This document shows, in pieces, positions 1-7,113 of a stretch of DNA of 64,000 bases. Made by a program: the position numbers and the translations under genes. The stretch's first letter is position 1. Every line of letters begins with the position of its first letter. The stretch comes from Paenibacillus sp. JJ-223 (GTDB lineage: Bacteria > Bacillota > Bacilli > Paenibacillales > Paenibacillaceae). The DNA lies in the NCBI RefSeq assembly GCF_927798175.1, contig NZ_CAKMMP010000009.1, forward strand, positions 1 to 64,000, read 5' to 3'. Under the pieces are notes generated by a model. The model was not told where the DNA came from. It was given only the letters and a program-made list of their open reading frames with translations, and did no database searches.

Positions 1-201
1 GTCTTATATCTATTGAGTAATCATCGTCTACAAAAGGAAGAAAAAGAGACGTGACCTTAGAATTTGTATTCCTATAAATTATTGATAATGTATCTTTCAC
101 GAAAATATTAAATCTGCTAAGTTCATATTTATGTCTGGAAACTGTTAGCTTAAGTCCTAGGTAGCTTAAATAATACAGAAGCTCAAAGGGGTTGTCATTA
201 T

Positions 202-654
202 ATGCACCAAGCAGTAGGGCACATTCTTAGTGAAACAGGTTGGTTTATCAAACGTGAAATGGATATCAGTAATTATCTGGATTTTTTAAAGAACGATAAC
301 TACATTATTTTCGATAGGGCCATACAAGTTTTAAAAGCATATGGTGGGTTGAAAATTCAATTCAAGAATCCTCGAAAACCGGATCAATATTTAACTTTGA
401 ATACTGATCCTGAACATGCAGGAGAATCTATTTTTCGTGAGCTTGTCACAAGATATGAGGAACACTGTAATGAATCATTTATAATTCTAGGGGAAATCGC
501 TTCTATTGATATGACATGGTATGTTGGTTCATCAGGAACATTTTACGGAGGTAATGATGATTTTCTTATTTATTTAGGAGATACCTTCGAAGAAGCTTTA
601 TATCATGTTGTTATGGGTGCAAACCTAGACATGATAACTATAGATAGTGACTGA
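202..654 (+). CDS. SUKH-3-type immunity protein
   Basis: A 150-residue cytosolic protein. The N-terminal ILSETGW and DISNY segments, the mid-protein 'F..A...L...GGL.I.F' pattern (residues about 35-55) and the late WYVGSSG...YLGDTFEEAL stretch are what I associate with the SUKH-3 family. SUKH proteins usually neutralise polymorphic toxins (often nucleases) by direct binding. It is the first of four immunity-type genes in a row, all in AT-rich DNA unlike the rest of the window. The expected toxin gene is not in the window and may lie upstream. The ATG at 202 follows a weak ribosome site (AAAGGGG). Family assignment is by recall of the pattern; the partner toxin is unknown. Confidence 0.75.
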   Translation: MHQAVGHILSETGWFIKREMDISNYLDFLKNDNYIIFDRAIQVLKAYGGLKIQFKNPRKPDQYLTLNTDPEHAGESIFRELVTRYEEHCNESFIILGEIASIDMTWYVGSSGTFYGGNDDFLIYLGDTFEEALYHVVMGANLDMITIDSD

Positions 655-840
655 ACCTGTATAACTTGCACAAAACATGGAGGCTACTGAATCAGAAAAA
701 TATAATTTACACTAGACGTACTTTAGGTTCGCATAACTGGTGTGAGAATGGCCATGTGCAAAAGGTTCTTGCGTGCGATGATTCAGAAATGAATTGCACT
801 CAAGTAGTTAGGCGTATGCTAAAAAAGACAGAAGTAAGGG

Positions 841-1332
841 GTGAAGAAAGTGAGAGTGGATGTGAGTACAATTGTCTTTCCATTGCCCACCGATGAATTA
901 TTAGACGAAGTGGAGCGAGGCTTGAGAATTTCATTTCCTGAAACATATAGGAATTTTATCTAAGAAAATAATGGAGCTGTACCACAGACAAACGTGTTTA
1001 GATATAATCAGCATGAATATGTGATTGAAAAATTTCTTTGTGTACTGAATGACAGCGAGTCTGATCTGACGAATGGTTGGTATGATGTCGAAGTTGTTAT
1101 TACACAATTAAGTGAAAGATTAACTGATGATGAAGATTTAGTGGGAATACATATCGTTCCTATTGCAGCGTTATTTTCAGGAGATTTTGTTTGTTTGGAT
1201 TTTAGAGAGACTGAAGAGCCCACTGTCGTAATCTGGTTTCATGAAGAGTCAGAAGAATTTTCTCCTGTAACACGAAAGGTCGCTTCAAATCTATCTGAAT
1301 TTTTCGGAATGCTAACAGAGGAAGAAATGTGA
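841..1332 (+). pseudogene. SUKH-1 (SMI1/KNR4) immunity gene broken by an in-frame TAA
   Basis: Reading from the GTG at 841 (or GTG at 850, behind AAGGGG), one continuous frame runs to 1332 and gives a complete SMI1/KNR4-like protein, except for TAA at 961-963 (codon 41 from 841). The residues around the stop, FPETYRNFI-stop-ENNGAVP, match the most conserved part of SUKH-1 proteins, where a residue such as Lys is expected; one A-to-T change (AAA to TAA) would explain it. The downstream part (994-1332, 112 aa) stays open and well conserved, so the lesion looks recent, or it is a sequencing error. Restart at an internal codon would lose the N-terminal helices. Confidence 0.7.
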
Positions 1333-1379
1333 CTACATGAGGAGAGTTGATTTTAAGAAATAGAGGAGGAAATCATTTC

Positions 1380-1847
1380 ATGAAAATTTATGATGTGGTG
1401 TTTGGCGAACTCGACTATGATTATATTTGGTCCAAGGATACGACTATGAATTATTTTGGGGTTAAGACTCCAATAACCCTTATTATTGAAGGAGATGAGG
1501 ACGGGGTATTCGATGATGATCAATATTCGGCTTACCAAAGTTTAATGGAAGATTGGGAGGAAATACAACAGAATTTACTTCAACCTATTTTAAACTATTA
1601 TCTACAAAAACGTCATGAGTTAGGCTATGACATAGCTTTTAATGAAAGTTATCCTTTCGTGGATACAACTGAGCAATTAAAAAAAATGATGACCTTAGAT
1701 AGTATTGTTGTTTCGTATGGAGATCTTAATAAAGAACGGGATATTGGATTTCTTTTTAGTTGTACGTGGGATTCAGAAAATGGCTTAGGCATTCGTTTAT
1801 TAGATGAAAAAGTAGTTGATGTAGGATACCAAGATGTTGCGATATAA
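1380..1847 (+). CDS. DUF6985-like protein, probable immunity protein
   Basis: A soluble acidic protein of 155 residues. The start is taken at the ATG at 1380 because GAGGAGGA lies 9 nt upstream; an upstream in-frame TTG at 1347 has no such site. The pattern FGELDYDY...(I)EGDEDG near the N terminus, the central helix-rich EDWEEIQQNLL segment and the C-terminal 'CTWD.E.GLGIR...V.VGYQDV' ending are what I recall for the DUF6985 family, which is common in toxin-immunity gene arrays. No catalytic motif is visible. It sits between a broken SUKH-1 gene and an Imm3-like gene, which supports an immunity role by context only. Confidence 0.6.
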   Translation: MKIYDVVFGELDYDYIWSKDTTMNYFGVKTPITLIIEGDEDGVFDDDQYSAYQSLMEDWEEIQQNLLQPILNYYLQKRHELGYDIAFNESYPFVDTTEQLKKMMTLDSIVVSYGDLNKERDIGFLFSCTWDSENGLGIRLLDEKVVDVGYQDVAI

Positions 1848-1917
1848 AACTTAGGGTGAACTCAATTCAGATATTTGAACTAAGACTTATTGAGTTTTAC
1901 TGAATCGGAGAAAGGCG

Positions 1918-2037
1918 ATGTTGAATGAGAACCAAATTGTGAAAGACATTCGAAATGCCCTCAAGAGCAATCAATTCGATAATATACAGGTTATGTTTGA
2001 AAATTTAAGTTTATCTAAAGAAGGAAGGTCAGTCTAA
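1918..2037 (+). CDS. small 39-aa ORF, coupled to the Imm3-like gene
   Basis: An ATG at 1918 preceded by GGAGAAAGGCG opens a 39-codon frame (starts MLNENQIVKDIRNALK). It ends at TAA 2035-2037, and the last base of that stop is the first base of the ATG of the next gene, so the two are arranged for translational coupling. The peptide is charged and probably mostly helical. I recognise no family. It may be a real small protein, the remnant of a larger immunity gene, or a coupling leader for the downstream gene. Confidence 0.45.
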   Translation: MLNENQIVKDIRNALKSNQFDNIQVMFENLSLSKEGRSV

Positions 2038-2759
2038 TGAAACGTAACTATGAAGCATTATTCGGCTCATTTTATCAAAGGTATCTGGATTGGAAAAATG
2101 AAGAAATGAGTGACGCTGAGGCACTCGCCATTACATACGATGCTTACTATAGCATAATGAATAGAGGCGAAATGGAGAAAGCTGTCGTGAACATTGCAGC
2201 AGCAACAGTGTCATTAACACATACCAAGGTCTATTGTAAATTTAAAGTGCATGTCATGGAGCAGCTTCTTTCCTTAAATAAGGAAAAACTTCGTAGTGTA
2301 ATACAGACGGATGAATACAAGGATATCGTTGAACGTATGGAAAAAGTCCTTGAAAAGTTTGAAGACATGGCAATAGATCAGAGTGAATTCGCAAGATGGC
2401 ACTATTTTGAAATGGAGAAAGCAGTGAAAGAGTGTTTCGCCATACTCCTGAACGTTACTAGAGATGAAGATGAGTTAGTTGGGAATGTCCTGAATCGATT
2501 TGAACGTGATTGTAATAATACGCCTTCTGAAAACATGGTGATAAAAACAACCCTTGCAGAGTTGATAATTAGACATCGAATCGAAGTCAAAGATCAGTTT
2601 GCCCGTATCAAGCGTGAGTTGGAACGGTTCGATATACATAAAGTCGGTCAAGACTTAACTGAATTTGAAAAAAGGGACTTGTCGCTCCGGATCGGAGAGA
2701 TATTAGGCTTGAATGGACCGCTTGAGAATACTAGATTTGATGATAAAAATCAGATTTGA
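2037..2759 (+). CDS. Imm3-like immunity protein
   Basis: A 240-residue, almost entirely helical soluble protein. The N-terminal 'YEALF..F...Y..W....MS..EAL..T.D.Y' pattern, the ARWHYFEM segment (about residues 122-130) and the NVLNRFERDCNNTPSE block (about 155-170) resemble Imm3 family proteins as I remember them. Imm3 members protect against toxins delivered by polymorphic or contact-dependent systems. The ribosome site GAAGGAAGG lies inside the end of the preceding 39-codon ORF, whose stop overlaps this start. It is the last gene of the AT-rich immunity island and ends at a strong hairpin shared with the convergent aroA-type gene. Confidence 0.6.
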   Translation: MKRNYEALFGSFYQRYLDWKNEEMSDAEALAITYDAYYSIMNRGEMEKAVVNIAAATVSLTHTKVYCKFKVHVMEQLLSLNKEKLRSVIQTDEYKDIVERMEKVLEKFEDMAIDQSEFARWHYFEMEKAVKECFAILLNVTRDEDELVGNVLNRFERDCNNTPSENMVIKTTLAELIIRHRIEVKDQFARIKRELERFDIHKVGQDLTEFEKRDLSLRIGEILGLNGPLENTRFDDKNQI

Positions 2760-2780
2760 TCCTGAGCATTTCAAATTAGG

Positions 2781-2824
2781 ATGAACCGCCTCTGTCTTTA
2801 TTGGACGAGGCGGTTCATTTCTTT
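2781..2824 (+). terminator. intrinsic terminator after the immunity genes
   Basis: A perfect 12-bp inverted repeat (ATGAACCGCCTC at 2781-2792, GAGGCGGTTCAT at 2807-2818) is followed by TTCTTTT. It lies between convergent genes and could act on both strands, but the T-tract is better on the plus strand. Confidence 0.85.
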
Positions 2825-2835
2825 TAAAACCCAGT

Positions 2836-3915
2836 CTACCCCTTCAACAGCCCCGACTCCCTCACGGTGGCGAGGAACTCGTTGAACTGCGGGATGTTCA
2901 GCTGCTGCGCTGCATCGGAGAGAGCTACGGCCGGGTTCGGGTGCACCTCCACCATGACGCCGTCGGCGCCTGCGGCGAGAGCGGCTTTGGCGCAAGGGGC
3001 AAGGATGTCTTTGCGGCCCGTGGAATGCGTGACATCGACAAGCACCGGCAGATGCGTTTCCTGTTTCAGGATCGGCACGGCCGAAATGTCGAGCGTGTTG
3101 CGCGTTGCTTTCTCATAGGTGCGGATGCCGCGCTCGATCAGCATGACTTGTTTGTTGCCGCGGGAGACGACGTACTCCGCCGCATGCACGAACTCGTCGA
3201 TCGTCGCCGCCAGACCACGTTTCAGCAGGATCGGAATGTTGACATCGCCTGCAGCCTTGAGCAGCTCGAAATTCTGCATGTTGCGCGCGCCGATCTGGAT
3301 GACGTCGATGTAATCGCCGGCAAGCTCGATGTGATCCGGGTGAACGATCTCGCTGATCGTTTTCAAGCCGAACTCATCGGCAACTTCCTTCAGTATTTTC
3401 AGCCCCTCAATGCCAAGTCCCTGGAAATCGTATGGCGAGGTGCGCGGTTTGAAGGCACCGCCGCGCATGACGCTGATGCCTGCGGCCTTGAGCGCTGCAG
3501 CGACTTCGCGCACTTGTTCGTAACTCTCGACCGAGCAAGGCCCGGCGATCATGATTGGCGTTCCCGCACCGACCTGCACGTCGCCAATGGAGACGATGGT
3601 ATCCTCTTGCTGGTTTTTGCGGCTGACGAGCAGATGTTTTTTGTGTTCGTCGACTTGCAAATTCAGCGAAGCCTGGAAGATTTGCTTGAATAAGAGCTTG
3701 ATCGCATCGTTATGGAACGGCCCCGGATTGGCTGCGGTCAGTTCCTCCAGCATTTCTTTTTCACGCACAGGATCGAATTTGGGCACGCCTTGTTTTTCTT
3801 TGATTTGCCCGATTTCCTGCACGACGCTGGCCCGTTCGGACAACAGGTGAAGCAGGCCGTGGTTGATTTCGTTCAAGCGGCTTCTTAACGTTTCGAGCTC
3901 GGTATTCTGTTCCAT
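2836..3915 (-). CDS. aroA: bifunctional chorismate mutase / DAHP synthase
   Basis: First enzyme of the shikimate pathway: it joins phosphoenolpyruvate and erythrose 4-phosphate to DAHP, and carries an AroQ-type chorismate mutase domain that also serves as a feedback sensor in Bacillus relatives. The 359-aa protein has the mutase at about residues 1-90 ([15 protein letters not shown]) and a type I-beta DAHP synthase at about 105-355 ([57 protein letters not shown]). The ATG at 3915 is chosen because AAGGAG lies 10 nt upstream; longer starts reach into the leader. It is monocistronic, preceded by a promoter and a T-box leader. Confidence 0.96.
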   Translation of the reverse strand: MEQNTELETLRSRLNEINHGLLHLLSERASVVQEIGQIKEKQGVPKFDPVREKEMLEELTAANPGPFHNDAIKLLFKQIFQASLNLQVDEHKKHLLVSRKNQQEDTIVSIGDVQVGAGTPIMIAGPCSVESYEQVREVAAALKAAGISVMRGGAFKPRTSPYDFQGLGIEGLKILKEVADEFGLKTISEIVHPDHIELAGDYIDVIQIGARNMQNFELLKAAGDVNIPILLKRGLAATIDEFVHAAEYVVSRGNKQVMLIERGIRTYEKATRNTLDISAVPILKQETHLPVLVDVTHSTGRKDILAPCAKAALAAGADGVMVEVHPNPAVALSDAAQQLNIPQFNEFLATVRESGLLKG

Positions 3916-3966
3916 GGACAATGCACTCCTTCGACATTTGGATTGGTTCTGATTCGCAAAAAACAA

Positions 3967-4235
3967 AAAAAGCCCTTCATCCGCAAGGGACGAAGAAGCC
4001 GTGGTACCACCCTAATTAGAAACGGCAGCGCTGCCTTGCAGCGAGCTGTTTCTCACTTAACCTTTTAACGCAAGGATACGGATTGTCCTAGGAGCTGTAG
4101 AAACCCTGAAAAGGTTAGCCCTTCAGCAATCGGCTCGGGAGTGAACTTCGGCGGCATGCTGCTTTCGGGTGCTTCCAGTCTCCGGCACCGCGTCCCTGTA
4201 ATGAACATGTAATCCGCGTACTCTTTCCGTCATGG
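3967..4235 (-). promoter_or_regulatory. T-box riboswitch, probable tRNA-Phe specificity
   Basis: On the minus strand the leader carries the T-box core AGGGTGGTACCACGG (plus-strand 3999-4013), followed by a terminator hairpin (CCCTT...AAGGG) and seven Ts at 3967-3992. Stem I starts with the GAGTA element (actc at 4220-4223) and its 3' arm reads GAAG-TTC-ACTC; the triplet next to ACTC, plus-strand 4143-4145, reads UUC. A Phe codon fits control of an aromatic pathway gene by uncharged tRNA. The specifier is inferred by alignment to the second T-box in this window, not by folding. Confidence 0.88.
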
Positions 4236-4239
4236 CTTT

Positions 4240-4269
4240 TATAAAGTAATTTTATTCTGATCCCGTCAA
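4240..4269 (-). promoter_or_regulatory. sigma-A promoter of the DAHP synthase leader
   Basis: Minus-strand TTGACG (plus 4264-4269) and TTTATA (plus 4240-4245) are separated by 18 bp, immediately upstream of the T-box leader. Confidence 0.7.
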
Positions 4270-4443
4270 TAGGTGACATGAAATGAATTGAAGTCATAAT
4301 AGCATGCTCCGGAATTGATCGCAAGATGACGGATTGACGCATTCATGTGATAAAGTAAATAGACTCATTCGCCATGGGACAGGGATTCGCAGTATAATAT
4401 AAATAATGACGATTATTATGCAATTTCTGCAAAAGGGGTAATT

Positions 4444-5427
4444 ATGAACAAAACGATTTCGGATATCGCCCAATTGGCGGGAGTCGCAAAGAGCACGGTT
4501 TCCCGGTTCCTCAACGGTGGATCGGTCAGCGAGGATACGCGCCAACGCATTGAGCGGATTATCAAACAATACAACTACGTTCCCAACACCTTTGCCCAAA
4601 GCTTGAAGGCCAAGCGGGCAAGCATCATCGGCACGGTTGTCCCGCGCCTGGACTCCTTTGCCACGTCCCAGACGCTGATCGGCATCGATGAGGAACTGCG
4701 CAGCAACCAATACCAGATGCTGATTGCGAACACAAGCCAGGACATGCAGCGGGAAATCGATGCCATTTACGATTTTGCCAGACAGAAAGTTTCCGGCATC
4801 ATCCTGCTTGCGGCCGAGGTGACGGAAGCACATCTGAAAGCGGCGGATGACATCGCCATCCCGGTCATATTGGTCGGACAGCAGCATGAACGGCTTCATA
4901 GCGTCGTCCATAATGACGACCAGGCCGGTTATGAAATGGGCAAGCATGTGCTGCAAAACGGACATCGCGAGATCAGTTATTTGGGTGTAACCGAACGGGA
5001 TCAGGCCGTGGGCATTCACCGGAAGCAAGGGTTTCGGCGTGCCATCGCGGAATGTCCAGGATGTAATGTAACCTACCATGAGTCGAGCTTTAAGATGTCG
5101 GAGGCAGCACATACGGCTGAGCAGGTGTTAAACAACGATAGGTCATCGATGGTTGTATGCGCGACAGACAATATTGCATTGGCCGTGATGAAAACGGCTT
5201 TTGCCGCCAAAAGGCAGATTCCGCAGGATATATCCGTGAGCGGTTTCGGTGGATATGACATCACGGAGATGATCAATCCTGCGCTGACCACGGTACGATA
5301 CCATTATACTCAGGCCGGGAGAATCGCGGCCAGCCACATTATCCGGCTTGTTGCGGGAGAACCGGTGGAGAAGTGCGCCGTGCTCGACGTGGAGCTGATT
5401 TCCCGAGAAAGCGTTGACAAATTATAA
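4444..5427 (+). CDS. scrR: LacI-family sucrose operon repressor
   Basis: A 327-aa DNA-binding repressor. Residues 1-50 form the LacI helix-turn-helix and hinge (TISDIAQLAGVAKSTVSRFLN, then YVPNTFAQSLK); the rest is a periplasmic-binding-protein-like sensor with the usual GIILLA and DNIA..V segments. The ATG at 4444 follows AAAAGGGG. It sits directly upstream of scrB and the sucrose PTS gene in the same direction, and palindromic GAACCGGTTC sites lie in the gap after it, so it probably represses these genes until sucrose-6-phosphate or fructose is present. The scrB promoter -35 box lies within its last codons. Confidence 0.93.
   Translation: MNKTISDIAQLAGVAKSTVSRFLNGGSVSEDTRQRIERIIKQYNYVPNTFAQSLKAKRASIIGTVVPRLDSFATSQTLIGIDEELRSNQYQMLIANTSQDMQREIDAIYDFARQKVSGIILLAAEVTEAHLKAADDIAIPVILVGQQHERLHSVVHNDDQAGYEMGKHVLQNGHREISYLGVTERDQAVGIHRKQGFRRAIAECPGCNVTYHESSFKMSEAAHTAEQVLNNDRSSMVVCATDNIALAVMKTAFAAKRQIPQDISVSGFGGYDITEMINPALTTVRYHYTQAGRIAASHIIRLVAGEPVEKCAVLDVELISRESVDKL
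5406..5419 (+). promoter_or_regulatory. cre-like CcpA site at the scrB promoter
   Basis: AGAAAGCGTTGACA matches the cre consensus TGWAANCGNTNWCA at 13 of 14 positions and overlaps the -35 box of the scrB promoter, within the last codons of scrR. Confidence 0.65.
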
Positions 5428-5443
5428 AAAAATCCTTTATGAT
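5414..5443 (+). promoter_or_regulatory. scrB promoter
   Basis: TTGACA at 5414-5419 and TATGAT at 5438-5443, 18 bp apart. Transcription would start about 5450, next to the first operator. The -35 box lies inside the scrR reading frame. Confidence 0.85.
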
Positions 5444-5445
5444 AG

Positions 5446-5520
5446 TCCCATCGAACCGGTTCCAAACTTCTGCGGAAAAGCAGGAACCTTGAGAAGAATT
5501 CCTGATGGGATTATTTTTTT
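5446..5520 (+). terminator. terminator or attenuator in the scrR-scrB gap
   Basis: TCCCATC (5446-5452) pairs perfectly with GATGGGA (5504-5510), which runs straight into TTATTTTTTT (5511-5520). An inner hairpin CAGGAA/TTCCTG (5481-5504) stacks below it. GGTTCC of operator O1 can instead pair with GGAACC at 5483-5488, which would break the inner hairpin. It may end scrR transcripts, attenuate scrB, or both. Confidence 0.6.
5453..5462 (+). promoter_or_regulatory. ScrR operator O1
   Basis: GAACCGGTTC is a perfect 10-bp palindrome with the central CG typical of LacI-family operators. It lies about 10 bp downstream of the -10 box. Confidence 0.85.
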
Positions 5521-5528
5521 GCGTTGTT

Positions 5529-5542
5529 CGGAACCGGTTCCG
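5529..5542 (+). promoter_or_regulatory. ScrR operator O2
   Basis: CGGAACCGGTTCCG is a perfect 14-bp palindrome containing the same core as O1, 78 bp downstream. The spacing would allow DNA looping or a roadblock to transcription. Confidence 0.85.
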
Positions 5543-5585
5543 TTCTTGGACGAAAACAGCAATGGCAAGGGTGGGAGTACTCGAT

Positions 5586-7082
5586 ATGAAAATGACCCGA
5601 GAACGGCTTTACCGTCGGCTTGAACAGGCCGATCCAGGTGAATTGCGCAAACTTGAAGCGCTCATCGCCGCATGTCCGTGGCGGCAGCAATATCATATTC
5701 AGCCCCAAACGGGGCTGCTGAACGACCCGAACGGTTTTGCCTTTTACCAAGGCTATTATCACCTGTTCTATCAATGGTTCCCGCTTGGAACGGAGCATGG
5801 CATGAAGTATTGGTACCACGTTCGTTCCAGTGATCTGGTGCATTGGGAAGACAGGGGAATCGGCATCCATCCGGGCGATCCACAGGATTCGCATGGTGCC
5901 TATTCGGGCAGCGCCATCGAGAAGGATGGCAAACTGATGCTGATGTATACAGGCAATACAAGGGATGAACGATGGATCAGGCATCCGTACCAATGCCTTG
6001 CGGTCATGGATGAAGATGATGTGGTGATTAAACGCGAAACCCCTGTTATCCCGGCCGTGCCGCCTGGATACACGGACCATTTCAGGGACCCGAAGGTATG
6101 GCAAGACGGAGAATGGTATTACTGTATCATAGGAGCCCAGCGCGAGAACGAGACCGGCTGCGCCGTGTTATATCGCTCGCCCGACATGTTGGAGTGGACG
6201 CTTTTGGGCGAGCTGCGGACGAATTTGAACGAATTCGGATATATGTGGGAGTGTCCGGATTATATGGAGCTGGATGGCCAGGGTGTACTGATTTTTTGCC
6301 CTCAAGGGTTGCAACCGGAAGGGGATCGATACAACAACATCTATCAATCCGGCTATCTCATCGGTGAAGCGCTCGATCCGGAAACGTTAACATTCAACCA
6401 CGGCGATTTCAGGGAACTGGATCGCGGGTTTGATTTCTATGCACCCCAGACGATGGCAGCTCCGGATGGCAGACGCATACTTGTCGGATGGATGGGATTG
6501 CCCGATCTGGCGTATCCGACGGACGGCAGCGGTTGGGCGCATTGCCTGACGATTCCGCGGCAGCTGAGCATTAGAGACGGCAAACTCATTCAACAGCCCG
6601 TCGATGAAATGGTGAAGCTGCGCATGACCGAAACGAAGCAGACCGTCGGCGTGACCCTTGAAAACGAAACCAGAACAATCCCTGGCTTCGCCGGCACGGC
6701 GTTTGAACTGGACTGCATCATTGACAGCTGCGATGCCGATCGTTTCGGCATTGAATTCCGCTCGAGCGAGCAGGAAAAAACGGTCATATGGTATGACCGG
6801 GCGGAGCAGAAGCTGGTGCTGGATCGTTCGTCGTCCGGGGCGGCGCTGGCCGAAGCCAACGGCAGCGTGCGTCGATGCTCCCTAAGCGGCGAAACGATCC
6901 GGCTTCGCATGTTCGTGGATACGTCATCGGTCGAAATCTTCGTGAACGAAGGGGAAGAAGTTTTCACGAGCCGGATTTTCCCAAGCCAAACGAGTGATGG
7001 CATCCGTTTCTTCGCCCACGGCGGCAGAGCGACATTTAAAGCAAGCAAGTGGGATTACGAGCATCAAAATGCAAAACGTTAA
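5586..7082 (+). CDS. scrB: sucrose-6-phosphate hydrolase (GH32)
   Basis: It splits sucrose-6-phosphate imported by the PTS into glucose-6-phosphate and fructose in the cytosol. The 498-aa protein has the GH32 nucleophile in LLNDPNG (Asp47), the transition-state stabiliser in FRDPK (Asp168) and the acid/base in WECPD (Glu222), with a C-terminal beta-sandwich from about residue 340. There is no signal peptide. The start at 5586 (MKMTRERL) follows GGGTGGGAG at 8 nt; longer starts at 5505 or 5562 would overlap operator O2 and lack a good ribosome site. The PTS gene starts 31 nt downstream. Confidence 0.96.
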   Translation: MKMTRERLYRRLEQADPGELRKLEALIAACPWRQQYHIQPQTGLLNDPNGFAFYQGYYHLFYQWFPLGTEHGMKYWYHVRSSDLVHWEDRGIGIHPGDPQDSHGAYSGSAIEKDGKLMLMYTGNTRDERWIRHPYQCLAVMDEDDVVIKRETPVIPAVPPGYTDHFRDPKVWQDGEWYYCIIGAQRENETGCAVLYRSPDMLEWTLLGELRTNLNEFGYMWECPDYMELDGQGVLIFCPQGLQPEGDRYNNIYQSGYLIGEALDPETLTFNHGDFRELDRGFDFYAPQTMAAPDGRRILVGWMGLPDLAYPTDGSGWAHCLTIPRQLSIRDGKLIQQPVDEMVKLRMTETKQTVGVTLENETRTIPGFAGTAFELDCIIDSCDADRFGIEFRSSEQEKTVIWYDRAEQKLVLDRSSSGAALAEANGSVRRCSLSGETIRLRMFVDTSSVEIFVNEGEEVFTSRIFPSQTSDGIRFFAHGGRATFKASKWDYEHQNAKR

Positions 7083-7113
7083 ACAATCATCAGGCACGAA
7101 GGGAATGAATTCC

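Noticed and set aside
1..54. Open frame ending TGA at 54, possible tail of an upstream gene
   Set aside because: Only 17 codons are visible and they match no family; there is no way to tell a gene end from chance.
666..896. 76-codon ORF between the SUKH-3 gene and the broken SUKH-1 gene
   Set aside because: Weak start context, overlaps the 5' end of the SUKH-1 frame, and the composition does not look like a protein I can place.
2941..3693. 250-codon plus-strand ORF
   Set aside because: Antisense shadow of the DAHP synthase gene, which is certain.
5481..5504. A RAT site for an antiterminator before scrB
   Set aside because: The hairpin lacks the GGATTGTTACTG...GGCAAAACC core seen at the three real RATs of this window.
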